Below, piece by piece: positions 1 to 11,978 of a stretch of 64,000 nt of DNA (positions are counted from its first letter, which is position 1; every line of letters begins with the position of its first letter). The notes under the pieces were generated by a model. It made no database searches, was not told where the DNA came from, and was given only the letters and a program-made list of their open reading frames with translations. The position numbers and the translations under genes are program-made. This DNA comes from Lutraria lutraria (Eukaryota; Mollusca; Bivalvia; Venerida; Mactridae): NCBI GenBank assembly GCA_964023205.1, contig OZ026847.1, forward strand, positions 7,748,819-7,812,818, read 5' to 3'.

Positions 1-2463
1 TTACAGATCATACTAGCTGCTCCTTTCCTTCTAGAGAATCCATGGGCATATATCAAAATGTCCTTCAACTTAGGTCGACAATTCTTCTATAAATGGACGG
101 TTAATTGGAGACTGTTATCAGAGGAATTCTTCCTCAACAAATACTTTCAACTCTCGCTTCTGCTTGCACACATCCTGGTTCTTGTCTTATTTTTAGTGTA
201 TAAATGGAGAAGGTAAACAATTGATATATTGAATCTATATGTATATCATCAGTAAATCATATAACGACTCTGTCTAATAATCTCATACCCTGATATCCAT
301 GAGTTTTGCATCAAGTGAACGTTGTTTTCTGAGATGATACAGAACTGCCGTGTGTTGTGTTTTGTATTGTGTGCACACTAACCATTTTAGATACAGGTTT
401 TGATTGTTATTCAAATACGGTTGTTATAAAGTCAGTAAAAATTAAGGGTCACATGACTTGAGAATAATTTCTTGATAAGGTCTGAAGTCATCATACTTAT
501 GTATTTTGCTGACGTACCATGTTTTGGATTAATTGTAGAACATTAAGTATGTATTTCTAATGTTTTATTTACGGCCCCATTATATTTATGTTAAATCTAT
601 TTCAGGTTTTTACCAAAGATTGAATTGAAGAAACCAAATATAAAATTATCTGCTGATCATATCCTTTGTACCATAGTTAGTGAAATACATAATCTTGTTA
701 TTTCTTTAGTATACACCATAATGAGATGAAGATTTCATTGTTCAGTTAAGAGTTAAATGCAGTTAGTCCATCTTCTCTTTTCTTATGCTGCCACTCTGAA
801 AGAGGTACATATAGGTTTACACTTGTCTGTCCGTCTGAAAATCTTGTGTCGCGCATATCTCAAATGTATTAGGGGACCTAGCAGGGTTCTCAATAACAGC
901 AGGCTGCAGGCCAATTTAGCTGCTTAGAAATGTGTTTGGGCCTGTTAGGAATCTCAAAGTTCATAAGATATTGCTAGAAAATGCCTGGACCCCCCTAGTA
1001 GGCCTATTAATCTAGCTTTTGGGCCTGTTGGTCACAAACTTATTTAGAACTCTGGCCAAGTTAAAAAATTATATGGAAATTTCTATCAGCATATGAAGTT
1101 GTGCATCAAGGATTGTAACTCTTATCAAAGGCTGAAGACTGGAGTTATCTGCCCTTGAAATTGTATTTTAGTATTAACATATACAGTCAAACCTGTGAAC
1201 AAAGGCCACCCTTTATGTGAAAAATTTGGTCTATTTTTTGTGTCTGGTCAGTTACTTAGTATTGATGGATTTCAGAAATACTTTGCAGTAATGTTCACCA
1301 ACCTGTGGCATTGTGTCATGCATAAGACCCATGGTAAAACTCCTTCTCGAAAGAAATCAAGTTTACATCTTTAAATGAATGCAAATAACATTACTGAAAA
1401 AAACTCAGATTTTAATTTACATTCTGTGTCATAGAGGCATGTGGGGGTATTCATCACTCCTGTGACAAGCTCTAGTTTTGCATGGATAGTGTACTATGAC
1501 TTGCAAATTTAGACATTCATCTGTACAACGGCTGTATGATATTGTTGGACATGTAGATCTTTGTTGCAAGATTTCCTTAACATTGTATACAGATATTGCT
1601 GCCATTATTTACAGCTAACTTTATTGGAATGTGTTTTAGCAGATCTCTACATTATCAGTTTTATGTGTGGTATTTTCACACACTGCATTATCTATTGTGG
1701 TCAACAAATTTACCAGTAGTTATTAGGTGAGTGTATTTTTTTATTAACTGATAATCAAATACATGGTACATAATATCAGACATAATAATCTCATTATATA
1801 ACATTTAAAGATGTTTTTACAGCATTTTGAAAATCATTGACTTATGTAACAAGATTATCTTTTTTGGAAATAATTTATGTAAAGAAAGATCTAAGACTTG
1901 GGTTGGAATAAGTTATGTAAATGGAACAATTATGTAAAAATAACTGAACAATAATGAGAGGGAAAATGTGGAGCCTATGGAAAAATGTTAAATATCATTA
2001 AAGTTTGTTTAGAATATTACCTGCATTGTGTTTCTGTCAAAGCTGCCAATGGAGCCCAAAGTTTGTCACATTTGTGTGTACTAAAAGATTTAGTTGCATT
2101 ATACTTTTCAATCTTATAAGTTAAGGATAATTTTCGTTTAAAAGAGGTGGATATTTTGCCATGCTTATTGAAGTCTGCATTAATTAATTTTTAATTTTGT
2201 TATAAAACAGTGCTGTAACTGATCCAATACAAATAATGTGACCAACATTACCTGGGTGGTGTTAAAGAATTATGTTGTTTTTGTATATTTTCAGGGTACT
2301 TTTGCTTGGTGTTATAGAATTATGTTGGAACACCTATCCATCGACTGTACTAAGTAGTTCAATGTTACACATCTGTCATCTATTAACTTTAACTGGTCTC
2401 TGGTTCTCACATACAACACCATCAAAGAAGCAATCTGTTGTGATGACACAAAAGATGGATTAA
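1..2463 (+). CDS. ALG3: ALG3, dolichyl-P-Man:Man5GlcNAc2-PP-dolichol alpha-1,3-mannosyltransferase (C-terminal part, four exons)
   Basis: ALG3 is an ER membrane enzyme that adds the first dolichol-phosphate-mannose-derived mannose to the lipid-linked N-glycan precursor. Exons read as 1(or 7)-212, 606-679, 1615-1726 and 2295-2463; phases join exactly and give 186 residues to a TAA stop. The peptide carries family signatures: [13 protein letters not shown] and [13 protein letters not shown] in the first exon, [16 protein letters not shown] in the third, and [13 protein letters not shown] in the last, all close to animal ALG3. Hydrophobic stretches ([24 protein letters not shown]) are membrane spans. 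The 5' part lies left of the window. The apparent stop after KWRR at 213 is the donor GTAAAC. The exon 2/3 junction is the least certain: donor 680 is weak, and an alternative acceptor at 1593 would encode [10 protein letters not shown]. Confidence 0.9.
882..1055. mobile_element. Small hAT-like MITE in ALG3 intron
   Basis: The ends form imperfect terminal inverted repeats: CAGGGTTCTCAATAA on the left and the complement of CCAGAGTTCTAAATAA on the right. About 174 bp, noncoding. The interior repeats GGCC-containing motifs (gggcctgtt twice). No clear target duplication is seen, so the hAT assignment rests only on the CAGGG ends. Confidence 0.4.
1182..1240 (+). repeat. Fragment of the TACAGTCAAACCTGTG MITE
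   Basis: ACAGTCAAACCTGTGAACAAAGGCCACC matches in short blocks the left end of the complete element at 60597-60778. Only the left end is present. It lies in the intron before ALG3 exon 3. Confidence 0.5.
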
Positions 2464-2605
2464 AACAAAACATGTACACAGTTGAACTTTTTTAATCTGA
2501 ATTTATCCGGTCTGACAAGAATGATTGGATTGAGAGGGGTGGGGGGGTGCATGGATTATTAATGATGAGAATTTATGTTCATAGAACAGAAGATGAACTA
2601 ATCTG

Positions 2606-2790
2606 TCCTGTTGATAAGTTATTCTACAGTATTGCTGTTCAGTTGATAAGTTATTCTACAGTATAGCTGTTCAGTTGATAAGTTATTCTACTGTATAGCT
2701 GTTCAGTTGATAAGTTGTTCTAAAGTATAGCTGTTCAGTTGATAAGTTATTCTACAGTATAGCTGTTCAGTTGATAAGTTAATCTACTGT
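2606..2790. repeat. 32-bp minisatellite, about 5.7 copies
   Basis: Tandem units contain GTTGATAAGTTATTCTACAG followed by TATAGCTGTTCA, period 32, with few substitutions. It lies about 140 bp downstream of the ALG3 stop, so it may fall in the 3' UTR. Confidence 0.85.
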
Positions 2791-2850
2791 ATCTCAAGTG
2801 TGAGAGGATGCATGCAAGATTTAAACAAGCATTCTGTTTAGAGTCCATAG

Positions 2851-3243
2851 TAGGCTGTGGATCGTTGAGTAAGTGCCAATCCGATCCAGTCCATGATTTA
2901 ACACTAATGATCCACAAATGAAATCTTTTATCAAATAACCCATCTAAAACTTCAAAATTGCAGTCCTAAAGACAGCTAAATTTTTTTTTAGGAATAATGA
3001 AGTAAATCAATATAAATTGTTCCATGTATTTAAAGAACCTATTGGATATCTTGGCAAACTAAGAAGTCCATGCTGAGACAATATTTATTCAGAAAAATGG
3101 GATTCTAAGAACAAAGAATACACTTTTAATTTGTTAAAAAACAAGATCGCGAACCACGGACCTTAGTAATGACGATTATTCATACTCGATTTTTCAATTT
3201 GATTCATGAATACCCGAGTACTCGGATACTCACCACAGCCCTA
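2851..3243 (-). mobile_element. hAT-type MITE, second copy, inverted relative to 11979-12425
   Basis: Ends TAGGCTGTGG and CCACAGCCCTA match the element at 11979-12425 in reverse, as do internal blocks (aaaacaagatcgcgaaccac, catctaaaacttcaaaattg). Candidate 8-bp flanks are GTCCATAG and GTCTACAG, six of eight identical, as expected of an old insertion. Confidence 0.7.
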
Positions 3244-3312
3244 GTCTACAGTATACACTGTCTATAGGATACTCACCACAGCCCTAGTCTACAGTATACA
3301 CTGTCTATAGGA
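3223..3312. repeat. 43-bp direct duplication of the MITE right end plus flank
   Basis: A 43-bp unit starting GGATACTCACCACAGCCCTA and ending in ACACTGTCTATA occurs twice. The unit joins the MITE terminus to its flanking DNA, so the duplication happened after insertion. Confidence 0.8.
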
Positions 3313-3744
3313 TGCTCTCAGCCATCTTTTTTCTGAAATGATGATTTGGTTTTGCACGAATACAATACAATGTAACTGCTGGATTGTTTACATTGTTTAT
3401 AAATGTGCATGAAAACTTGTCTGCTGGATGTTTTCTCTTTTATTTGTTGTCATTATGTGTTTTATCTTATTTATTTGATGTTTAAAGTAAGTAATCTCTG
3501 ATAGATGGAGAGGATTTAACCTGTGTTTAGTATGTTAGTGTGTTCAAATTGTTTACTTATTGATGTGATTTTATTGATGTTACCTGTATAAATGCAGACA
3601 CAATGCTGTCAATATTAGTAGCGTTCATGGAATGATATTTATCCAATTTGTGGATGATAGTGGTCAGTAGTGAACCTTTTTGCCATTTTTTTCTTATTCT
3701 GTGACCTTTAATCATTTTACAAAGGAATTTGGACAACGTTTTTT

Positions 3745-4130
3745 TAGCTCACATGTGCACAAGTGCTTATGTTGAGCTCTTGTGATAGATCTTTGTCCGT
3801 TGTCTTGCGGTGTCGTCAACTTTTGCCTAGTGAACACAATAGAAGCCACTTTTAGTAGATCGTCACAAAAATGGGTCAGATATCAGAATGTTTGTATTAA
3901 TAAAAGCTTGGACAAGTTCGATAATCGGTCATTTGGCATTAAAAAGGGTCAATTTAAACAATCAAACCTTGTGAACACTAGAGGTCAATCTGGATCTTCA
4001 CCAATCTTGTCAGAATGTTTGTCTTAATGGTATTTGGGACAAGTTTGAACATGGTTCATGTGGGGGTCAGACACTAGGTAACCAGGTCAAATCACATTGA
4101 TAACAACTGACCTCGTGACATAAGACTCCA
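3745..4130. repeat. Probable decayed dispersed repeat downstream of ALG3
   Basis: The segment starting AGCTCACATGTGCACAAGTG, with phrases such as gtgaacactagaggtcaatctgg, looks like degenerate dispersed repeat rather than gene. No credible exon is seen. An 81-codon ORF here has no recognisable motif. Confidence 0.35.
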
Positions 4131-5264
4131 AACAATGTTGTCATCAACAAGCAATGATACTCATGTAAGCGATATATAACTTTATCACATAACTGTGCAT
4201 ATAATTATGTAAATGAGCCAATTCACATGAATTTATTCCTACGCTGTTTGTCAACAAAATGTTTAACTCCACAGGTGAAATTTTGAATTGATTATAACAT
4301 TTTAGAGTAAGCAGACACATACTGTTTATATTGTTAGAAATGTTCACACATTTATTATTTATGATGTTTCTTAATGGGACTATTTTTGTGCTCCTGATTA
4401 AAAAGCCTAATTACGCATGTGTCACTCTTATGTTATTAGTAGCAATGTGAAACAGGCATGTTGGTTTTCGCCGTATTTTCAGGGTATGTGATTAAAAGAA
4501 TACTAAATTTGTGTAGATTCCGTCTTGAATTTTTGAACTTGTTCAATAAATTCAATACAGAATCCACACTCATTTAATATCCTCTATATATGCAGTGTGT
4601 CTAGTGAAATGAGCATTGCTTTAGGTTGAAATGATAGTTCTTCCTTTTGTTTTACCTTGATACTTGTATAGTAAGAATCTAGTGTGTCACCATTGATCAA
4701 TGTACTCTGCACTACCATACAAATCAGAGAATATAACATTGTTTATTTGTTAATGACTAAAATATCATAACAATGCATGCTGTTTTGAGAGCACAAATGT
4801 GAAATTCTGTGACACAAAGAATACTGCATATTTCAACACATAAAAATCGAGTCACACCAACAGACAGGGGCATTTTGCAACTTTCCAGTTTTAACAATGG
4901 TGGAAGAAGCTAGCTTCCTCACATATGAAATTTAGAACTGGGATGGATTCAAACTCCCACCTGTAGAGTTGGTTAAAGCTCCCTGAAAGTGTTTCACGAT
5001 ATATCACAATATTGTGTGCTGTATCCCGATATATATAAATGCGAACTGACAGTAAAAAAACAACAAATTAACATTTAATGCCTTGGGTAATAATAGAACC
5101 ACAAGAAGCTGACACTGACAGTGTATTCCCCTCCAGGGTTGCATTTTTGTTGGAAGGGTACAGTCAGAATTTGCATATCTTTTCTTTTTAAAAAAAGAGG
5201 AAACATGAAAGGGAATATATAGTGAATAACTTTGTGAAAATCATTTTAATGAAGTTTAGAAAAA

Positions 5265-5625
5265 TGTGCATGGAAATGTATGAGACAAACAACTCCCTAA
5301 AAAATGATTCAATCGCAAAACTTGATGATAATCATTCCATGACAGTTTGGTGAGAATTGCATATAGGAAATGTAGTACTAGTTGCGCACAGAAACATTTA
5401 AATGTAAAATTCAACAAATGACTCCCTAAAAAACCCTGATTATATACACTGCAGCACTAGATGATACTCATTCTTTGAAAATTTAGTGAAATTTGCATGA
5501 GAAATGTAGAAGGAGTTGCACACAGAAGAAATTGTGACGGAAGCACGGACGGACAGATGCACAGACGGACTCCAAACATTTTAACGTCCCTGCACTTTTC
5601 GGCGGGGATAACAAGGGTCTTCACT
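5265..5625. repeat. Dispersed repeat, two degraded direct units
   Basis: Phrases recur in order: acaactccctaaaaaatgat..cgcaaaacttgatgataatcattcc and atgactccctaaaaaaccctga..gcactagatgatactcattc, each followed by tttggtgaga or tttagtgaaa and a run ending gttgc-cacagaa. A related segment is at 45660-46130. The right end has cggacggacagatgcacagacgg, a typical repeat tail. Confidence 0.5.
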
Positions 5626-5743
5626 TGAAGCTTATGTTCATGGAATGAAAAAACAGAACCCAACGACAAACATGAAAACTTGTACTTAAAAACATGTCCA
5701 TAATTCAACCTCATTAGTCAGTGTCATTTGATCTGCAATAAAT

Positions 5744-8700
5744 TTATATTGTGTCAATATCACTGAGGTTAACATAATCAGCGAGTTCTTTTGGTAGATT
5801 CAATTGTTGTACCTTCTCTATAATATTACCAGACATGGAAGACTTTATTGCATTTCTACATGCTTGTTTCAACGTGATAGGGCGATCAAGTAAATCTGTC
5901 AACAATGTGTACACAGGAGGGTAAGCTGTTTCTAGGAAGGCCAAAATATTTGGTTCTTGAACAAGCTGATGATATTTCACACCAGCAGCACACAACATAG
6001 TAACACATTTTACTTCACATCTCGACATAGCTATGTATAATGGAAGCAAAGAGGAATTAACGCAAGCCAAATTTTCATGAAAATGAAACACAGATTCCAA
6101 CTCCAACCTTTGAGAATTTCCCTCTAGCGAACAGTTACGTTTCAGTAAGTATTTAACTGCCGGTAGATTATTGGATCTTACAGCGTATATAAGAGCAGAA
6201 TTACCATAAACATCACCTTTGTCAATGTCAAATCCAGCATTCAGACATATATCTAAACATCTGTTAATGTCATCACTTGTAGCATACTTTCCTTTCCAGA
6301 ATACTCGTTCTTTGTCGACTAAAATATGTAAACAATGCACTCCTAAGTGATAATCTCTACTTTCAACATTACATCCAGCATCAACCAGTATCTTCATTGA
6401 CTTCCAGTCTCTCAGTCTAGCTGACCACAGTAACGGGCTAAGGCCACTACAATCCTGGATATTTAAGTCCACACCCTTAAAACTCACCAAGAATTGCAAT
6501 GTTTCATGTTTAGCATTCTCTACGGCAACATGTAAGGCTGTAGAACCATTCTCACTTTGATGATTAATACTTAGACCACAAGATAACAAACACTCCAACA
6601 TCTCATTATGACCATACCTGAAATTGGTTAAAGTACTGTACAGTACAACCTCTTCAGAGTGGCACTCTGTAGAGCAACAACCTCTCCATATAAACACCTT
6701 CAAAATTTCCCTAAGCTGATATTTACTATATATTTAACCTCTGTAGAGCAACAACCTCTAAACAACGGTCAATATTTGCAGCTCCTATAGGATGTTGCCT
6801 CTACAGAGGTTGTACTGTATTTTCATTTATTTTCATTGCATGGGCTCAATTTTTGTGGTTTTTTTTACTAAAAAGGCTATTTCGTGGGGACATAAATTTG
6901 TGGATTTTGATTTTTAAAAAGAAATGCCTTATATCTGCATTTAGATTCATGGGGATTTGATTTTGTGGAATCTGGATGAGCCGACCCACGAAATTAAATC
7001 CCCTACAAAAATTATTGATTCCACAGTATCAAAGTCAACTAAAGACATTTGCTACAGTTCGCTATATTTTTCATATAGACATAATGATAGGCAAAAACGA
7101 AAACCGATAAAGAGATTTTTTAAAAATTTTCAATGATCATAGCATACGATAACAGAAACATTTAAAGCAAAACAAATTGGGGATCTGTGAAAAATGTAGC
7201 GAACTGTAGCAAACATGTTAAAATGTCGCATCTACACTAACAGCCAGGTTTATTTGGCAATTACCATCTTTCACGGTAGAGAAAGAACCCAGTTGTACAC
7301 CTGGGTAGAAGCAAAACTTTCTGGACAGCCCTTTCAGAAAGTCAAATCCTAGATGGAATTTGAATTCAAAGCCGTGAGAGGCTAGTGATAACTAATTAGA
7401 ACACCATAACAAGTTGACTATGATTATGAAGGACCAATAATAGATCACAGAGTTCTCAAGAATGATGAGAAGAAACTAGAGAGACTTGAGAACCAAACTT
7501 AACAGTGTGGGGAATCCATGTGACCTAGTGACACGTCACAATGTTATCGTTACAAGCGCGTTTTCTGTCAATTAAACTAGGAAAACATCACGTAAGTGCA
7601 TTATTTTTTCGTTTTCTTCTAAAGCCACATAACTGTTGCAACTCCTTCAATAAAGGGCTACCTCCGGTTCAGATTTTTGTCACTGTAGGCCCTCTACTTT
7701 TTTGCTTTTCTTGTCCAAACTGTTCGACAGTGTTCTGAAAATGAACGTTATTTTTACAAGAAAATTTTAGAAAACGGTTAGGACAAGTAAAAAAGTAGTG
7801 GGCCTTCAGGGACAAAATTTTGAACCGGAGGTAGCCCTTTATGTAAGGAGTTGCAACAGTTATGTGGCTTTAGAAGAAAATGAAAAATAATGCACTTACG
7901 TGATGTTTTCCTATTTAAATGTGCTTGTAACGATAACATTGTGACATCACTAGGTCACATGGATTCCCCACACTGCTTAAGAAAGACAGGAACCATCCAC
8001 TCAGAAAATTGTAAGTCAACTGATTTATACCTGGCAGCATGCATGATACCATTCTCCTCAAACAAGCTATCAGTAGCATGTACATCTACCCCATACTTTA
8101 ACAGTATCTTCACTAAGTGCACATTATTCAGTAGTACAACTTGCACAAAAGCCAGGGAGATTTTATCCTGCTCTTCCAAGAAGGCAACAAATTCCTCATC
8201 GGCCATCTTTCTCTCAACAACATCCACTTCTCCTGCTTTGATGGCTTGAAAGAATCTAGAAAGAATGTCACGGTAAAATAAAACTGTATAACATCTGGTT
8301 GAGGGGACATGACTGGAATAATGTCGGTGTACTTGTCACATACTCATTACTTTACTATAAGTACATGTATGTTCATGTGCAACAATTCACATAATACTTG
8401 AGCCATTAAATGGCTTTATAGTCTGTCAAACTTGGAATTTACAACTTAACAACTTTAAAATTTATTTTTAATGCCAACTGGATAGTGAGACCTTTGACCT
8501 ACTGACCTCAAATCGCTAGGGGTCTTCAATATGTGATGGCCAACCTCCCAACCAAATCTGAGAAGCTTAATTGGCTAAATTGTTCTCTAGTTACTTCCTG
8601 GGATAGGTTTGGTTACAGACCGGTATGTGCAAAGCAATATACCCACATTCAAAAGGGGGCACGATAATTGCCAGCTTACCTTGTCTCAGCATCTTTAAGG

Positions 8701-8744
8701 TTGTCTCTCACTGTACATTTGTCCTTATATTTTGATTTGAGCAT
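5744..8744 (-). CDS. Ankyrin-repeat and SOCS-box protein (ASB-like), complete, three coding exons
   Basis: Likely a substrate-recognition subunit of an elongin BC-cullin 5 ubiquitin ligase: ankyrin repeats bind substrate and the SOCS box binds elongin. Coding exons on the minus strand are 8744-8680, 8255-8031 and 6617-5744; all phases agree (AG+A, AG+G) and give 387 aa. Exon 1 starts MLKSKYKDK. Ankyrin-type helices begin around residues 22 (RFFQAIKAGEVDVV), 55, 88 (IMHAARYGHNEMLECLLSCG), 120 (NGSTALHVAVENA), 154, 187 and 230, with a final degenerate unit. The last 47 residues (ITLKQACRNAI ... LNLPKELADYV) match the SOCS-box pattern. The 86 nt reading open upstream of exon 3 are intron and MITE sequence. 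A likely 5' UTR acceptor lies just before the ATG. The exact ASB subtype is not assigned. Confidence 0.85.
6639..6819. mobile_element. MITE family A (TACAGTACAACCTCT ends), in ASB-like intron
   Basis: Termini TACAGTACAACCTCT and AGAGGTTGTACTGTA are inverted repeats with TA at each edge, as in Tc1/mariner-pogo-type MITEs. Internal sequence contains gtagagcaacaacctct twice. Other copies: 38445-39107 (amplified), 47110-47240, 52280-52463 and 60979-61144. Its edge is about 20 bp from the acceptor of the last ASB-like exon. Confidence 0.85.
6813..7028 (-). mobile_element. MITE family B (TACTGTGGAATC ends), overlapping family A
   Basis: The right end GATTCCACAGTA and internal phrases (atttcgtgggg, gacccacgaaatt) match copies at 29824-30049 and 57497-57706. 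The left end has been reduced to TACTGTA, which it shares with the right end of the family A element, so one inserted at the terminus of the other. Confidence 0.8.
7503..7975. mobile_element. Foldback element, 473 bp, with CTTAA or TTAA target duplication
   Basis: The two halves are long inverted repeats running from CAGTGTGGGGAATCCATGTG to its complement, with a spacer of a few tens of bases near 7740-7765. CTTAA flanks both sides (7498-7502 and 7976-7980). TTAA flanking would suggest piggyBac-type integration, but the ends are not diagnostic. Its right end lies about 55 bp from ASB-like exon 2. Confidence 0.85.
8473..8670 (+). repeat. GGTCA-rich dispersed repeat, copy 1
   Basis: It contains gacctttgacctactgacctca, ggggtcttcaatatgtgatg, ccaacctcccaacca and, near its end, tgtgcaaagcaatatacccac. 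The same order of phrases appears at 42560-42830, 43545-43880 and 49330-49675. It stops about 10 bp from the donor of ASB-like exon 1. Confidence 0.75.
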
Positions 8745-8814
8745 CTCCAAACACTACAACCTACTAAAAAGACATTGAGGTCACAGTAAAAAAAGTATGT
8801 CTGCTCATACAATA

Positions 8815-10482
8815 TAAGTCTGCACATGCATACAATACAAGTCTGTTCATACATACAATACAAGTCTGCTCATATATACAATACAAGTCTGCTCATATAT
8901 ACACAACACAAGTCTGCTCATATATACAAGTCTGCTCATATATACATTTACAAGTCTGCTCATATATACACAACACAAGTCTGCTCATATATACACAACA
9001 CAAGTCTGCTCATATATACAAGTCTGCTCATATAATATACAATACAAGTCTGCTCATATATACAATACAAGTCTGCTCATACATACAATACAAGTCTCCT
9101 CATATATACAATACAAGTCTGCTCATACATACAATACAAGTCTGATCATACATACAATACAAGTCTGATCATACATACAATACAAGTCTCCTCATACATA
9201 CAATACAAGTCTGATCATACATACAATACAAGTCTGATCATACATACAATACAAGTCTCCTCATTAAACACAACACAAGTCTGCTCATATATACACAACA
9301 CAAGTCTGCTCATATATACAAGTCTGCTCATATAATATACAATACAAGTCTGCTCATATATACAATACAAGTCTGCTCATACATACAATACAAGTCTGAT
9401 CATACATACAATACAAGTCTGATCATACATACAATACAAGTCTGATCATACATACAATACAAGTCTGATCATACATACAATACAAGTCTGCTCATATATA
9501 CACAACACAAGTCTGCTCATATATACACAACACAAGTCTGCTCATATATACAAGTCTGCTCATATAATATACAATACAAGTCTGCTCATATATACAATAC
9601 AAGTCTGCTCATACATACAATACAAGTCTCCTCATATATACAATACAAGTCTCCTCATACATACAATACAAGTCTCCTCATACATACAATACAAGTCTGC
9701 TCATACATACAATACAAGTCTGATCATACATACAATACAAGTCTGCTCATACATACAATACAAGTCAGCTCATACATACAATACTAGTCTGCTCATACAT
9801 ACAATACAAGTCTCCTCATATATACAATACAAGTCTCCTCATACATACAATACAAGTCTCCTCATACATACAATACAAGTCTGCTCATACATACAATACA
9901 AGTCTGATCATACATACAATACAAGTCTGCTCATACATACAATACAAGTCAGCTCATACATACAATACTAGTCTGCTCATACATACAATACAAGTCTGCT
10001 CATACATACAATACAAGTCTGCTCATATATACAATACAAGTCTCCTCATACATACAATTTACAAGTCTGCTCATACATACAATACAAGTCTGCTCATACA
10101 TACAATACAAGTCTGCTCATATATACAATACAAGTCTGCTCATACATACAATACAAGTCCGCTCATATATACAATACAAGTCTGCTCATACATACAACAC
10201 AAGTCAGCTCATACATACAATACTAGTCTGCTCATACATACAATACAAGTCTCCTCATACATACAATACAAGTCTGATCATACATACAACACAAGTCTGC
10301 TCATATATACAATACAAGTCTGATCATACATACAACACAAGTCAGCTCATACATACAATACTAGTCTGCTCATACATACAATACAAGTCTCCTCATACAT
10401 ACAATACAAGTCTGATCATACATACAACACAAGTCTGCTCATACATACAATACAAGTCTGATCATACATACAATACAACCAG
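8815..10482. repeat. 23-bp satellite, about 72 units
   Basis: Tandem units of ACAATACAAGTCTGCTCATA plus CAT, period mostly 23 bp with shorter and longer variants. Variant positions (tctg/tctc, gctc/gatc, atacat/atatat) recur in higher-order blocks; two long segments around 9620-9800 and 9800-9980 are nearly the same. The array lies just upstream of ASB-like coding exon 1, probably in its 5' intron or promoter. Confidence 0.95.
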
Positions 10483-11234
10483 ATAAAAATGACTGGTGAA
10501 AATTATGGAAGCTAGAAATGGACGATTCATCATTCAGCGACCATGTAATTATTTAACTTTGACAGGTTAATGAAATCGCACATTATATAGGATAAAACAA
10601 ACAGATATGTAAACAATACACGAAAACAATGAATTCAGAGCTTGAAATAACTAACCTGGTCAGGTCGTGACTTTCAAACTTTTATCCACGGTATGACATA
10701 TGCAAACAACTGACGTCTGAGTCTTGCGATCTTAAGCTGTGTACTGTATATACTACGTAAGTAAATTAATATTTACCACATCATACGCCATAAAGCAGAT
10801 GAAATTAAGAACATATTACAAATTATGATAAATAATTAGATTTCACAACAAATGACGTACATAAGAATAAAATCAAGGGAGAAAACTACAGCTGATGGTA
10901 ATGTATAATACCCAGTAACCAGTTTACAGAGACTTTTAGCCTAGTGTAAAACGCGGAAAATACGGAAGAGAATGTTCTTATGTTTCAAAAAAATGTACGA
11001 ATAGATACAGACAATATTAAAATCAAACAGTAAAGTGTGTCCAAAATCGCTGTATATTTTCTGTTTTACTACCAAATTGTGATATTTTCTAATTTCCCGG
11101 TAAGATAAAAGTGGCACTGGTCTAAAGCCCTAGCCATTGCAGAGTATTTTCATGCCAAGAGTTCACGCGAGTACAGACAGCCACGACGAGAAATACATTA
11201 CATATCAAGTTATCTACGAGTAAAAGATCTGCGA
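10483..11234. other. Unique AT-rich spacer, no gene seen
   Basis: No ORF, splice-flanked coding block or repeat is supported here. It could contain the ASB-like promoter, but no TATA or initiator could be placed with confidence. Confidence 0.5.
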
Positions 11235-11462
11235 GGACTATTTTAATGTTTGTTTGTTTGAGTTTTACCAGAGACATATATGTCTCTGAGTTTTACGCCC
11301 CTTTTCAACAGTCAATGTAATATGAGGCGGACCGTTCATCGATCTTAACTATCGTTCCTAGGAAAAACCAGTACTAGACTCCCATCCTCCGTAAGCAACT
11401 GTCGCTACTTTCCCAAATAAAGAGACATGGTCGTTAGCTCGGCTCTAACGCACGACCCTTTA
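11235..11462 (-). mobile_element. tRNA-derived SINE, copy with degraded head
   Basis: Read on the minus strand, the body (gatgggagtctagtactgg, gttgaaaaggggcgtaaaac) matches the SINE at 31722-31940 and ends in an AAACAAAC tail. The tRNA-like head near 11440 is eroded. An 18-20 bp perfect palindrome (CAGAGACATATATGTCTCTG, 11269-11288) interrupts the tail between two copies of GAGTTTTAC. Confidence 0.75.
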
Positions 11463-11978
11463 TCAGTGAGAGGTCACAGTGATTTGAAGTCAGCTACCTA
11501 GCTTATAATAATAATATAACCAATCGACATCGGATCCGGCGATCGAGGTGGGTCTAGGTGACCATTTTAAGCTGTTGTAAATATGTTAATTAATGACTGT
11601 AAGAGCGATCTAGGACCTCGGTATCTATAGTAATACACATTGATACTGATTTGTTTGAAAGCTATATAGCGTACAAATATAATACATTTGTATTGCTTAG
11701 TAAAATACTTAAATATGAATTAATGTGGCATTTTCTAACAACTAAAATAAGTACAGGCGTATCGATTCGGCATATTGTGTGATAAGTAGTACAGGTCTTT
11801 TATGATGTGCATAAACTGTGACGAACGGCCTCATTGAGTTCAAAAGATGATAACATGATATCCTATATTCAAAACCTGAGGTGGATTAGTTTACACACAC
11901 TTAACGGTAGAAGTGTGTGATGGGATAACGAATGCCATTAAGGTTAATATGTGTTTTTCAACTGTACGTCACGAACAT

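Noticed and set aside
6618..6703. N-terminal 29 codons of the long minus-strand ORF as part of the ankyrin protein
   Set aside because: They are intron and MITE sequence. The acceptor at 6618 joins exactly, in phase, to exon 8255-8031.
8815..10482. CRISPR-like array
   Set aside because: Eukaryotic context; the units are contiguous with no unique spacers.
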